Positions 24,701 through 32,416 of a stretch of DNA of 39,733 nucleotides are shown here, in pieces; positions within the stretch are counted from its first letter, which is position 1, and each line of letters starts with the position of its first letter. The stretch is from an uncultured bacterium (GTDB taxonomy: Bacteria > Krumholzibacteriota > Krumholzibacteriia > LZORAL124-64-63), in assembly GCA_937910695.1 (NCBI GenBank), contig CALEMW010000077.1, forward strand, positions 1 to 39,733, given 5' to 3'. The position numbers and the translations under genes are program-made. Below the pieces are notes generated by a model that was not told the origin of the DNA, did not search any database, and saw only the letters and a list, made by a program, of their open reading frames with translations.

Positions 24701-25520
24701 GCAGTGTAGGGCCGTCATGGTGTACGGGATTGAGCACGTCGGAAACATCGATGAACTCCATCGTCGTGCTCTGATTAAGGACGTAGAGCAGGTCGTTGAT
24801 TCTGTGAGTTCTAATCGTTGTTCCACGGGTCGGGATATATCCGTTTGATATGGGATATGCAGGGTCGGAGACATCATAAAGGCGCAGGCCGACGCCCTGG
24901 CATGATACGAACGCCGTTGTCTGAACGATGTCGATATGAGTGGAGTAACTAGCTTGATACGTGTGGGAGATCTCGGATGGTCGATAGGGGTCGGTAGCAT
25001 CGATGATCGTTAGGCCGTTACCTACGGCACAGTATAGGATGCCATGGAGGGCCATGATGTCGTTTGTGGCAATTCCCGTGTAGGGTGTCGATGCAAGTAC
25101 CACGGGATGATAGGGGTCGGATATATCGCAGACGATTATGCTCGTCGAACTCATTCCGTAGAGATAGTCACCTTCGATATCAAAATTACTCATTCTAATG
25201 AAAAGGGATGAGAGGCGTTCAAATTTGCCTCCGAGGCCGATCCTATGGATCTCGATATGGTGACCCACACTGACAACAAGAAGGTCATCAACGCATTGGT
25301 AGTGATTGATCCCGATGTGTCGATCCAGTTCAGTGATGATGTCCCCTTCAGAGAATGAAGGGTCGCCGTCGGATGGTGATACCGCGATGTCGATGATGCC
25401 AGGGAGGGAGCGATACTGGAAACAGTCATTGGAGGCGTAGGCCAACGCAAACAAGGCCAGCGAAGGAACCAGGAGAAACAAAGCGTAATGAATCCATGGA
25501 ATTCTCGTTAAGGGGTTCAT
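21741..25520 (-). CDS. Large secreted LVIVD / FG-GAP / ASPIC-UnbV protein with FlgD-like tail
   Basis: A 1259-residue secreted protein with signal peptide MNPLTRIPWIHYALFLLVPS onward. The first about 650 residues hold many LVIVD-like propeller units (for example LRLYDVSDPAYP, LTIIDATDPYRP, METFD-like and IVCDISDPYHP). Residues about 700-960 contain six calcium-binding FG-GAP/VCBS loops of the D-x-D-x-DG-x-x-D type (DPDNDGDED, DYDLDGYVD, DFDDDGDQD, DADNDGDLD, DIDNDGDLD, DIDLDGDLD). An ASPIC/UnbV domain (about 985-1050; NRDAMGARVRL), an FN3-like domain and a PNPFNPSTTIRY FlgD tail ending VTLLQ follow. Codon and amino-acid use differ from the neighbours (many Ile, Tyr, His, Ser; visibly lower G+C). 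Probable surface adhesin or structural protein. Confidence 0.9.
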   Translation of the reverse strand: MNPLTRIPWIHYALFLLVPSLALFALAYASNDCFQYRSLPGIIDIAVSPSDGDPSFSEGDIITELDRHIGINHYQCVDDLLVVSVGHHIEIHRIGLGGKFERLSSLFIRMSNFDIEGDYLYGMSSTSIIVCDISDPYHPVVLASTPYTGIATNDIMALHGILYCAVGNGLTIIDATDPYRPSEISHTYQASYSTHIDIVQTTAFVSCQGVGLRLYDVSDPAYPISNGYIPTRGTTIRTHRINDLLYVLNQSTTMEFIDVSDVLNPVHHDGPTLLSPITSVVDHHGMIIATDSDGAIIELAMNGIYPIGIARTTMNHGGMADLATSAHLLASTPVGIATIALRDWSRLTTPDVFDTNQYMNKLTVSDRHAVYVYSHDHIQVIRINNYGQMSYAGSLEMDSPVQSLAFVRDDILLVGCMNALVSVSISPYLTVVQRIDTEGSVYSITSDGSIAHYRLGTQIITAAVSQDGILTELNRWDSSVYGQVEASNGFMCIFSDHILKTIDISDPAGPALIGEVAVPSEINGLILIHDEYLYMLDRYGSELLTYQLDRTAPPTLIHNTHLRQSISPAFFAISGSYMYISSHFGGIDVYDILDFGRLMHIANLGLNYIPQTLGVTSSRIITYKYPELHSYPQQCEVDPLECEWDTTPFFPRSSRATAWSRVTNDDGSRSVLIASSPARLQTSSAQGHFFDDPYLLPEDARSGSWGDPDNDGDEDLALIRAEHRWSLLVKDDETFTTMLMNEVLPTSSPTTPTWVDYDLDGYVDLYCVDPSGPNILLHNTGDLQFERIMSTPANDLGEGRSVAIADFDDDGDQDIYVVNRGPNVLLRNDVGSFVDVTTPVLGDAGEGKAACWGDADNDGDLDLYLVNQRGRNRYYRNTAGVLTDATTDLLGDSGDGRDATWVDIDNDGDLDLVIANTGSDPVILLNFGNGSFYESECRYFYHTLRPSSLAPIDIDLDGDLDMVLSSPYVESAIIKNNDWHKHHWSRINLVGTDSNRDAMGARVRLFSGGVWRIREMSDGSGHLSHAPHELHFGLGYASWIDTLVVQWPSGREDSHLGLPTDMPLTILEGQATPIIATDHSATFHDGVIEIRWSLARSAPGTSFMIERYDNDSGWFIPISTDAEYDGQAWCWVDSTIDQGATYRYRVSMSTPGGESDLFTSETVRIPTVSTSLISCVPNPFNPSTTIRYNIGIPDRVRIAVYALDGSMVAELLNEDRPAGVHEIVWKGCDRLGRNVASGNYLVRISTQENSDTERVTLLQ

Positions 25521-25552
25521 ATAGGCCTCATTGTTGGAATGTATGTCCTATG

Positions 25553-25581
25553 ATCATATCACAGCTGATGCAGGTCGTCAG
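25553..25581 (-). promoter_or_regulatory. Promoter of the large LVIVD/FG-GAP gene
   Basis: On the minus strand CTGACG (25576-25581), 17 bp, then TATGAT (25553-25558) preceded by TGA, giving TGATATGAT, an extended -10. It lies 32 bp upstream of the ATG at 25520, in the 185-bp A+T-rich gap 25521-25705 where nothing else stands out. Confidence 0.6.
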
Positions 25582-25705
25582 GATAATCGTGTGCCAGCAG
25601 AGTCGATATTGTCACTCATACATAGAGTTTGGAGAAACTGATATGCATAGCTATTGAGTTTCCATACTATGCCACCCGAAATGGTACTCACACTGGAGGA
25701 TCGCC

Positions 25706-26926
25706 TTGCCCCGCCACGCTCCCCGCCGCCGCCGCCGTCCACTCCTGGCCGCCGCCGCCGTCCTGCTCATCCCGTCCACCCTGCTCCTGCTCAAGGTGCT
25801 GGCGACCGAGCACGCGGGCCTGTGGCTGCCCGGCCAGATGCGCGACGTCGTGGACGGCCGTGCCGCCGGGGCCGACGACACCGAACACCTGCTCGTGATC
25901 ATGGCCGACCACTGGGAGCCGGGCCGCGAGGAGCATTCCCGGGCGAGGGCCGCCGGCTGGCTCGAACGCTTCCGGCCGATTTCGGAGCGGCACCGCGACA
26001 CCCGTGGTCGTCCCTTCCGCTATACCTGGTTCTACCCCATCGACCGCCGCAATCCGGAGATCCTGGACATGCTCGCCCACGAGGTGACCGCAGGCTACGG
26101 CGAGGTCGAAGTCCATTGGCATCATTATCATGACGATCCCGCGGCGTTCGAACGCGACCTGATCGAGGGCCTCGCCGACTTCCGCGCCGCCGGCGTGCTG
26201 CCCGTGGTCGACGGAGGGTTGCGCTGGGCCTTCATCCACGGCAACTGGGCCCTCGACAACAGCATCGACGGCCAGTGCGGCATGAACGATGAAGTGGCGA
26301 TCCTCCAGCGTCACGGTTGCGTGATGGACATGACCTTCCCCGCCATCCTCATGCCGTCGAACCCCCGCCAGCCCAATCGCCTGCTGCGCATGACCGAGAC
26401 CCCGGACGCCCGCTCCTATGACGACGCCCGCGAAATCAGGGTCGGCGAGAGCGAGGACGAGGGCCTGCTGCTGTTCCAGGGCCCCCTGGGCCTCGACCCC
26501 ACCAACCTGCCGGTATTCGTGGAGTACGGCGCCCTCGACGATGCCGCGGGCACCGGCTGGGCCGGCCGCGTCGTGCGCCCCGATTCGCCACGCGACTACT
26601 TCCGCCCCAGTCGTGTGCGGGCCTGGCACCGTGCGGCGATCGCCGTGGAGGGCCGTCCGGAATGGACGTTCGTGAAGCTGCACGCCCACGGCATGCAGGA
26701 CGAAGACCTGATGCTCGGCGGCCTGCTCGACGCCGCCCTCGATGAACTGGAGCGCTATGCCCAGGCCAAGGGCCTGACGCTCCACTACGTGACGGCGCGC
26801 GAAACCTACAACGTGGTGCGCGCCGCCGAGCGCGGCTTCATCGGCGATCCTGCCGACTACTACGATCTGGAGATCCCTCCGGCGCCAGCGGCGACCCGCG
26901 GACTGCTGGTCAGCGCAGCAGAGTGA
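25706..26926 (+). CDS. Membrane-anchored polysaccharide-deacetylase-like protein (TTG start)
   Basis: The TTG at 25706 is preceded by TGGAGGA (25694-25700) and is the only start that keeps the basic RRRRRP and hydrophobic anchor (about 12-32), so I accept it. The 406-residue product lacks a classical NodB signature but shows the feel of that fold or of GH57-like barrels: LLVIMADHWEPG (first strand with Asp-His), EVEVHWHHYHDD (a His cluster), WAFIHGNWALDN, CGMNDEVAILQRHGCVMDMTFPA and a late FVKLHAHGMQDE. The Asp and His residues would suit a metal-dependent glycan hydrolase or deacetylase. It stands alone, upstream of a convergent operon whose last gene overlaps it by 17 bp. Function uncertain. 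Confidence 0.65.
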   Translation: MPRHAPRRRRRPLLAAAAVLLIPSTLLLLKVLATEHAGLWLPGQMRDVVDGRAAGADDTEHLLVIMADHWEPGREEHSRARAAGWLERFRPISERHRDTRGRPFRYTWFYPIDRRNPEILDMLAHEVTAGYGEVEVHWHHYHDDPAAFERDLIEGLADFRAAGVLPVVDGGLRWAFIHGNWALDNSIDGQCGMNDEVAILQRHGCVMDMTFPAILMPSNPRQPNRLLRMTETPDARSYDDAREIRVGESEDEGLLLFQGPLGLDPTNLPVFVEYGALDDAAGTGWAGRVVRPDSPRDYFRPSRVRAWHRAAIAVEGRPEWTFVKLHAHGMQDEDLMLGGLLDAALDELERYAQAKGLTLHYVTARETYNVVRAAERGFIGDPADYYDLEIPPAPAATRGLLVSAAE

Positions 26927-28289
26927 TGCGGCGGGTCAGGTCCTCATCTCCGGCTCTCAATCGCACGACATAGCAGCCTGAAGGGACAGCGTGGTCGTCG
27001 TCGTCACGTCCGCGCCAGACGACGGCATGGAGTCCGCCCGCGAACTGGCCTGAGGCGATGGTTGCGACATGGCGTCCGTCGAGGGCGTGGATGTCGATGC
27101 TGACGTGAACAGGCGAGGCGAGTCGGAAGCGAACCGTTGTGGCGGGATTGAACGGATTGGGAGCCGGCTGATCCAGACTGGCAACGGTCGGCGGCCCATC
27201 TTCCACCCCCACGGCAGGATCGATCCACATCCCGATGTGCGCCGATGCAACGCCCCCCGCATTCAGGAAAGATCCCCCGACCACCACGTCTTCTATCTGT
27301 GCCGAGATCGCTCTTACCTGCCCGTCCACGCCGCCGCCCATGGCGTTCCAGATGCCGCCGTCGAGGTAGGCCACGTCCCACAGCGAAACGCCGCCGCCGC
27401 CGTTCAGGTTGCCGCCGACCAGAAGCCGTGTTCCCCATTCGGCCAGGGCGATGACGTAGTTGCCGTCGAGAGCCGGTCCTAGGGCCGTCCACGAGCCGCC
27501 CGCCCAGCCGGCGAGCAGCGGACCAGGACTCGAAAAAACACCCCCGACCACGAGCTGGTTGTTCCAGACTTCAAGCGCGTAGCCGGTGCCGTTCAGCCCG
27601 GAACCGAGTGATTGCCAGGTGCCGTCCCAGGCGGCGATGTGCGACGACGCCACCGAAGCCCCGCTCGGTTCGACGATGGTGGAGAAGGCGCCCGTCGCGT
27701 AGACCCTGCCGTTGAACGAGGCGAGGGCGAACACGTCGCCGGAGAATCCGGCTCCGGTGACGGCCTCCCAGGCTGCACCCGTCCAGCGTACGACGAAGTC
27801 GCTGCCTGCAGCCCAGGGCGTGCCCTCATGAATGGTCAGGGAAAGCACATGGCCCCAGCTCCAGGCGAAGGGATCGCCTACGGGTCGCCACTCCCCAGCA
27901 TGGAACACGGCCACGCGGTTCACCTCTTCGCCGCCGGCGAGGGTGAAGCGTCCGCCCGCGAGCACGCTGTCGCCCCAGGCGGCCAGCGCGTCCACACGGT
28001 TGTCCATATCGCCGAGGGTGGACCAGACAGGGGAGCCGGCTTGACGTTCGAGGCGGGCCACGAACCAGGTCGTCACCGGCCCGGCCTGGCTGAACGAGCC
28101 GCCGCAGTAGAGACGGCCGGCGGCGTCGTGCATCAGGGCGCGGGGGTCGCCGTCGAGGCCCAATCCCGCCGGCGGCGGGCCGAAGCCCTCGTGCCACGAA
28201 GCGGCGACGTCGGCCAGGGCCGTGGCGGCCAGGAGCAGCAGGGCGGCCGCAAACATCGTGCAGCGCGCCGTGCCGCCCCGCCCACTCAT
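26910..28289 (-). CDS. Secreted beta-propeller protein with FlgD-like tail
   Basis: The ATG at 28289 overlaps the stop of the mscS-like gene (28286-28289), which decides the start; the signal peptide core is MFAAALLLLAATALA (12-26). The 459-residue protein contains repeats of about 45 residues built on GG-x-F-x2-AGG and W-x2-LG-G turns (LAGGRFTLAGGEEVNRVAVF, YATGAFS, VVGGVFSS, LVGGNLNGGG, VVGGSFLNAGGVASAHIGMW), typical of bacterial secreted propellers. From about 375 a PNPFNPATTVRF FlgD-Ig tail ends RITLLR. It is the last gene of the GT-C/MscS operon. Its 3' end overlaps the convergent gene by 17 bp. Ligand unknown. Confidence 0.85.
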   Translation of the reverse strand: MSGRGGTARCTMFAAALLLLAATALADVAASWHEGFGPPPAGLGLDGDPRALMHDAAGRLYCGGSFSQAGPVTTWFVARLERQAGSPVWSTLGDMDNRVDALAAWGDSVLAGGRFTLAGGEEVNRVAVFHAGEWRPVGDPFAWSWGHVLSLTIHEGTPWAAGSDFVVRWTGAAWEAVTGAGFSGDVFALASFNGRVYATGAFSTIVEPSGASVASSHIAAWDGTWQSLGSGLNGTGYALEVWNNQLVVGGVFSSPGPLLAGWAGGSWTALGPALDGNYVIALAEWGTRLLVGGNLNGGGGVSLWDVAYLDGGIWNAMGGGVDGQVRAISAQIEDVVVGGSFLNAGGVASAHIGMWIDPAVGVEDGPPTVASLDQPAPNPFNPATTVRFRLASPVHVSIDIHALDGRHVATIASGQFAGGLHAVVWRGRDDDDHAVPSGCYVVRLRAGDEDLTRRITLLR

Positions 28290-29359
28290 TCCTGAGCTTC
28301 CTGCACCAGGTGCACCGTACGGGTGGGGAAGGCCACCGAAAGGCCCATCGCCGCAATGATGTCCATGATGCCCAGGTTCACGTCCTGCCGCACCTGCAGG
28401 TGCTCGGACCAGTTGGTCGTCGAACTGAAGTAGTAGATGAACAGGTCCAGGCTCGAGGCGCCGAACTCCGTGAACTTCACGAGCATGAACTCCTGGTGGA
28501 TGCCGGGGTGTGCCTTGAGGAAGGCCTCCACCCGGTCGACCAACGTCCGCATCTGGTCGGGCGTCGCGTCGTAGGTCACTCCGACGCTCATTTTCACACG
28601 CCGTTTGGGCATCAGCGAGTGGTTCTCGACGGTGGCGTTGGCGAGGGTCTGGTTGGGCACCGCAGTCAACGTTTTGGCGAAGGTGCGGATGCGCGAGCTG
28701 CGCAGGCCGATCTCCTCGACCACGCCGTCGGTGCCGTCGAAGGTGATCCAGTCGCCCACGCGGAAGGGGCGGTCGAGCAGGATCGTCACGCCGCCGAAGA
28801 GGTTGGCGATGGTGTCCTTGGCCGCCAGGGCGAAGGCGAAGCCGCCCAGGCCCAGGCCCGCCAGCAGTCCCGACACCGAGTAGCCCATGTTCTGAGCCGC
28901 GAGCAGGAACGCCATCACCGCCACGAGCACCTTCGACGCCTTGCGCAGCAGGGGCACGAGGTGGTCGTCGTAGGTGTTGTCGGTGCGGCGGGCCATCTCG
29001 CCCAGGATGACGGCCGCCGCGTCCACCAGGCGGAACACGCCCCAGGCGACGATCAGCGTCAGCAGCACCCGGAAGATCTTCTCCGACCAGCTCACCACGT
29101 CCTCGGCGCTCGGCGCCAAGGCCCGGAACGCCAGGTACACGCCCACCACCATGACCAGCGAACCCACCGGACCCACGATGGCCCGCAATGCGATGTCGTC
29201 GGCTTCGGTTTCGGTGCGTTCGGCCCAGACCTGCAGACGGCGGCCGATCACCGAGATCACCACGGCGCGTACGATGAAGGCGCCGATCAGGAACAGAAAG
29301 GCGGTCAGGACTTCGCCGGCGGTCCAGGGGCCGACGCCGCTGTTCAGAAAGGTCTCCAA
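28286..29359 (-). CDS. MscS-family mechanosensitive ion channel
   Basis: A small-conductance mechanosensitive channel that vents solutes when membrane tension rises. The 357-residue protein has four to five N-terminal helices and the pore helix LLAGLGLGGFAFALAAKDTIANLFGG (about 167-192), rich in Gly and Ala as in MscS TM3. The beta domain follows (RPFRVGDWITFDGTDGVVEEIGLRSSRIRT), then VPNQTLANATVENHS and the C-terminal alpha-beta domain. The start is TTG at 29359 after GGGAGA. It lies 31 bp after the glycosyltransferase and its stop overlaps the propeller protein's start, forming a three-gene operon. Confidence 0.95.
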   Translation of the reverse strand: METFLNSGVGPWTAGEVLTAFLFLIGAFIVRAVVISVIGRRLQVWAERTETEADDIALRAIVGPVGSLVMVVGVYLAFRALAPSAEDVVSWSEKIFRVLLTLIVAWGVFRLVDAAAVILGEMARRTDNTYDDHLVPLLRKASKVLVAVMAFLLAAQNMGYSVSGLLAGLGLGGFAFALAAKDTIANLFGGVTILLDRPFRVGDWITFDGTDGVVEEIGLRSSRIRTFAKTLTAVPNQTLANATVENHSLMPKRRVKMSVGVTYDATPDQMRTLVDRVEAFLKAHPGIHQEFMLVKFTEFGASSLDLFIYYFSSTTNWSEHLQVRQDVNLGIMDIIAAMGLSVAFPTRTVHLVQEAQE

Positions 29360-29390
29360 GGGGTCTCCCGTCAGGTGGATGGTCAGGTCG

Positions 29391-31058
29391 TCAAGGTAGC
29401 ACAGGGTCGGGCCGTACGTCGGCCATCTCCAGAATGCGATCTGCGGCGGCGCGCAGGGCGGCCCGCTCGTGGGGGTCGCCCTGAGCGCCGTCGATGGCCG
29501 CGAGGAATTCCGGTGCGTGTTCGATCACGGTGCCTATGGGGACCGTGAGCATGGAGGCGTCGAACATCACCGGCAGCGTCTGGTCGGCGCCCTGCAGCGT
29601 GCGCAGGAGCAGGTCGGCGGCTTCGCCAGGGCGGCCCTGGCCAATGCGCGTAAGCACGAGGTTCAGGCGGGCCTGGATCGACGGACCCCAGTAGCGGATA
29701 CGCGTGTCGTCGTCGGCCACCACCAGCACGTCGCGCTTGATGCCGGTCAATGTCTCGGCCCACCGCACTTCGGGACCGTCGGGAAGGCCGATCTGCAAGC
29801 CGAGATCGCCAGCGAGGGCGGCGTGCAGACGGCTCGGACGGGCGCGACCGGATCTGTCGACGTCCGGCCGTAGGATCACGACCTCGTCGGGTTCGCCGGG
29901 AAGCTGCGTCAGCACTTCGAGAACGTGATGGGACAGGGCGGTGGCCAGGACCGTCGGGTCGCTGGACAGGCCGTCGTCGCCGCGGGCCTTCAAGCGGACG
30001 GTGGTGCCGCCCCAGGCGAGGGCGGCGGCGAGCAGGGCCACGCCGAGGGTCGTCGCCGGACGGGGCGTGGCGGCGAGGCGCCCGCACAAGGCGCCGGCGA
30101 GGGTCAGCGCCGCGGGGATCCAGGCCAGGTAGGCGTAATAGGGAAACACGTGGGAGCGCAGCGCGAGGACGGGCGCGAGGCTCAACATGGCGGCCGCGAA
30201 CAGGGCCAGGGGGCGTAGGTCGCCGTGGCCTCTTCCATGCCAGGCGTACGTACCCCACAGGCTCCACATGGCCAGGCCGCCGGCGCCGACCAGAGGGGTC
30301 CAGCGGGCGGTGAAGGTCGGCCACGGGGTGATCATCCACCAGCCGTATTGGGTCAGGTTCGGCAGGGGGGCCAGCAGCTCGACGACGTATGAGCTGCCGC
30401 CGCCCAGGGCGAAATGTCGGAGGACGATGAGGCTCTCCATGATCGCAATCATCCCCAGCCCCACGGCGATCATCGCCAACGGACGGCGGTCGCGTCCGGG
30501 CCGGGCCGCGGCCATGCCACCCAGCAGCAAAGGCAGCAGCAAGGCGTTCTCCTTGCTCAGGATCGCCGCCGTACCGACGATCGCCGCCAGGGCCAGGTTG
30601 CGGCCGCCCCCGGCGAGCACGCGTTCGATCGCCGCGAGGGCCAGCGCCGCGCCCAGGAGCTCCTGCACGCCGGCGGCCCAGTACAGGGGCGTAAACGCGA
30701 GCGGCGTGACGACCACCAGCAGACCCGCCGCCAACCGGGCCGCGGGCCCGAAGTCGAGACGGGCCGCCAGGCGCACCGTCAAGGCCGCCACGGCACCGTG
30801 CAGCAGCAGCCGGGTCCAGGTCCAGGGGTCGGGGGAGAGGCCGAACAGGGGCAGGCCCAGATCCCAGTAAAGCACGGTGCTGAGCCAGCGGGCGGGCAGA
30901 TCGTCGCCGCCGATCAGGCCGGAGGCGCGGGCGAGCAGCCCCCAGTCGTCCCGGTTCCACCAGGCGCCGAGGGCGGGCAGGCGTCCGAGGACCGCGGTGA
31001 GGAACACCAGGGCCGCGTCGTGGTTCACGCTTCGCAAATGTCGGTCGTGTGTTATCAT
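29391..31058 (-). CDS. GT-C fold membrane glycosyltransferase-like protein
   Basis: A 555-residue polytopic protein with about eleven helices in the first 380 residues and a soluble C-terminal region. The first periplasmic loop holds NRDDWGLL (about 35-42), the position of the catalytic acidic pair in GT-C enzymes (ArnT, PMT and DUF2723-type families), and a later loop has KENALLLPLLLGG. It probably transfers a sugar from a polyprenyl-phosphate donor to a glycan or protein on the periplasmic side; donor and acceptor unknown. The ATG at 31058 is divergent from the DUF1684 lipoprotein gene, whose probable -10 overlaps this start codon. First gene of the GT-C/MscS/propeller operon. Confidence 0.75.
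   Translation of the reverse strand: MITHDRHLRSVNHDAALVFLTAVLGRLPALGAWWNRDDWGLLARASGLIGGDDLPARWLSTVLYWDLGLPLFGLSPDPWTWTRLLLHGAVAALTVRLAARLDFGPAARLAAGLLVVVTPLAFTPLYWAAGVQELLGAALALAAIERVLAGGGRNLALAAIVGTAAILSKENALLLPLLLGGMAAARPGRDRRPLAMIAVGLGMIAIMESLIVLRHFALGGGSSYVVELLAPLPNLTQYGWWMITPWPTFTARWTPLVGAGGLAMWSLWGTYAWHGRGHGDLRPLALFAAAMLSLAPVLALRSHVFPYYAYLAWIPAALTLAGALCGRLAATPRPATTLGVALLAAALAWGGTTVRLKARGDDGLSSDPTVLATALSHHVLEVLTQLPGEPDEVVILRPDVDRSGRARPSRLHAALAGDLGLQIGLPDGPEVRWAETLTGIKRDVLVVADDDTRIRYWGPSIQARLNLVLTRIGQGRPGEAADLLLRTLQGADQTLPVMFDASMLTVPIGTVIEHAPEFLAAIDGAQGDPHERAALRAAADRILEMADVRPDPVLP
31031..31058 (+). promoter_or_regulatory. Probable extended -10 promoter of the DUF1684 lipoprotein gene
   Basis: TTCGCA (31031-31036), 16 bp, then TATCAT (31053-31058) with TGT before it (TGTTATCAT). 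It overlaps the start codon of the divergent glycosyltransferase gene and would give a leader of about 75 nt before the ATG at 31140. Confidence 0.4.
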
Positions 31059-31083
31059 GTCCGGCCGCTACAGTAGCGATTCA

Positions 31084-31122
31084 CGGGGCCGACGTCCACT
31101 GTCGGCCTCGATCCAGTTTTTT
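31084..31122 (+). terminator. Terminator-like hairpin in the leader of the DUF1684 gene
   Basis: A 10-bp stem with one G-U pair (31084-31093 with 31101-31110) and 7-nt loop GTCCACT is followed, after 6 nt, by six T residues (31117-31122). No plus-strand gene lies upstream within 4 kb, so it would act only on transcripts that enter the lipoprotein gene, as an attenuator would. The SD GGAGAG follows at 31126. Confidence 0.5.
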
Positions 31123-31139
31123 ACGTGGAGAGACCAGCC

Positions 31140-31814
31140 ATGACCGTCGACCTTCGGATCCCGACCGCCTTCGCCCTCGTCTGCTTTCTCTTCGTCGCCG
31201 TGCTCGCCGGCTGCGGCGGCGGTTCCGACCAGGACGCCCCGGGCGCCGTCGCCATGACCGCCGAGGAACAGGAAGCCTGGGAGATCCGCCTCGTCGAAAT
31301 GCGCATCGACAAGAACGAGGAGTTCATGGACCCGGAGACGTCTCCGTTGATGTCCGAAGACATTCCCGGCTTCCGCGGACTCAACTACTACTGGCCGGAA
31401 GCCTCTCTGCGCTTCTCGGTGCCGTTCGTCGCCGAAGTGAAGCCCGACACCATCGACCTGGTCAAGCGCAAGGGCGACGTCGTGAAGTACCTGCAGAAGG
31501 GCACGGTCTCGTTCCGCTACCAGGACGCCATTCATACCCTGGCCGTCTTCGGCCCCGTCGATACCGCGGCCCACGACGACTACCTCTGGCTGCCCTTCTA
31601 CGACGCCACCTCCGGCACCGAGACCTACCCCGGCGGCCGCTACTTGGACCTTGAGGTCGACGAGGCCGGCATGGTCGATCTCGACTTCAACTTCGCCTAC
31701 AACCCCCTCTGCGACTACAACCACGAGAAGTACAACTGCACGCTGCCGTCCGAGGGCAACCGCCTGGACGTCGCGATCACGGCCGGGGAGAAACTCTTCC
31801 GCCTCGAGGAGTAG
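31140..31814 (+). CDS. DUF1684 lipoprotein
   Basis: A 224-residue lipoprotein: hydrophobic segment then lipobox VLAGC with Cys25. The mature part matches DUF1684, a common family of unknown function, through FRGLNYYWPEASLRFSVPF, a LPFYDATSGTETYPGGRYLD strand, and LDFNFAYNPLCDYN with the family's conserved Asn, Pro and Cys residues. In this family the Cys pair (CDYN and YNCTLP here) may form a disulfide; that is inference. ATG at 31140 follows GGAGAG. The stop is 3 bp before the TTG of the DUF456 gene, so the two are co-transcribed. Confidence 0.92.
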   Translation: MTVDLRIPTAFALVCFLFVAVLAGCGGGSDQDAPGAVAMTAEEQEAWEIRLVEMRIDKNEEFMDPETSPLMSEDIPGFRGLNYYWPEASLRFSVPFVAEVKPDTIDLVKRKGDVVKYLQKGTVSFRYQDAIHTLAVFGPVDTAAHDDYLWLPFYDATSGTETYPGGRYLDLEVDEAGMVDLDFNFAYNPLCDYNHEKYNCTLPSEGNRLDVAITAGEKLFRLEE

Positions 31815-31817
31815 CCG

Positions 31818-32363
31818 TTGGACGGCGTGCTGGGATTCCTGCAGGGCCTGGGCGAGTGGACACTGTTCTCTCTCTGGGCCCTGCTGCTCGTCTGCGCCTC
31901 GCTGCTGACCTGGCTGGGGCTGGGCGGCAACGTCGTGATCTGCGCTTTGGCACTGATCTGGGGTTTGGCGACGGGCTTCACGGCGATCACCTGGCCGCTG
32001 TTGGGTTTGTTCGCGGCCATGACCGTGGTTGGCGAGGTCATCGAGTCGTTGCTCGGCCTGGTGTATGTGGCCAAGAAGGGCGCGACGCGGTACGGGGTGA
32101 CCGGCGTGTTCGTGGGCGGGCTCGTGGGGGCGGCCGCAGGCAACGGCGCGATTCCGGTGGTCGGGGCTCTGGTCGGGAGTTTTCTGGGGGCGTTTGCGGG
32201 CGCGGTGATCGGCGAATATTACCGCGAGCGGCGGCTTGAGCCCAGCATGCGCATCGGCTGGCACGCCTTCGCGGGCAAGATGCTGGCGATCCTCGTGAAG
32301 CACGCCATCGGGCTGGGGATGATCTGGATGATCCTGCGGCGGACCTGGCCGGGGGAGGGTTGA
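31818..32363 (+). CDS. DUF456 family membrane protein
   Basis: A 181-residue inner-membrane protein. It has hydrophobic helices at about 15-35 and 38-75, then the glycine-rich DUF456 signature: GATRYGVTGVFVGGLVGAAAGNGAIPVVGALVGSFLGAFAGAVIGEYY (about 94-142), followed by a final helix. The family is common but its function is unknown; glycine-zipper helices suggest membrane packing or oligomers. The start is TTG at 31818 behind CGAGGAG at the end of the DUF1684 gene. The stop lies inside a large hairpin. Confidence 0.9.
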   Translation: MDGVLGFLQGLGEWTLFSLWALLLVCASLLTWLGLGGNVVICALALIWGLATGFTAITWPLLGLFAAMTVVGEVIESLLGLVYVAKKGATRYGVTGVFVGGLVGAAAGNGAIPVVGALVGSFLGAFAGAVIGEYYRERRLEPSMRIGWHAFAGKMLAILVKHAIGLGMIWMILRRTWPGEG

Positions 32364-32407
32364 TGGATGGTGGCGTGGATCCACGCACCCACACCACCAT
32401 CCATCAA
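32360..32407. terminator. Nested hairpin between convergent DUF456 and asparaginase-family genes
   Basis: Outer arms TTGATGGATGGTGG (32360-32373) and its perfect complement (32394-32407) enclose 20 nt that contain the 12-bp palindrome CGTGGATCCACG. The left arm includes the DUF456 stop codon. No T-run, so a bidirectional, Rho-helped or RNA-stabilising terminator is the best guess. Confidence 0.65.
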
Positions 32408-32416
32408 GCGCGACAC

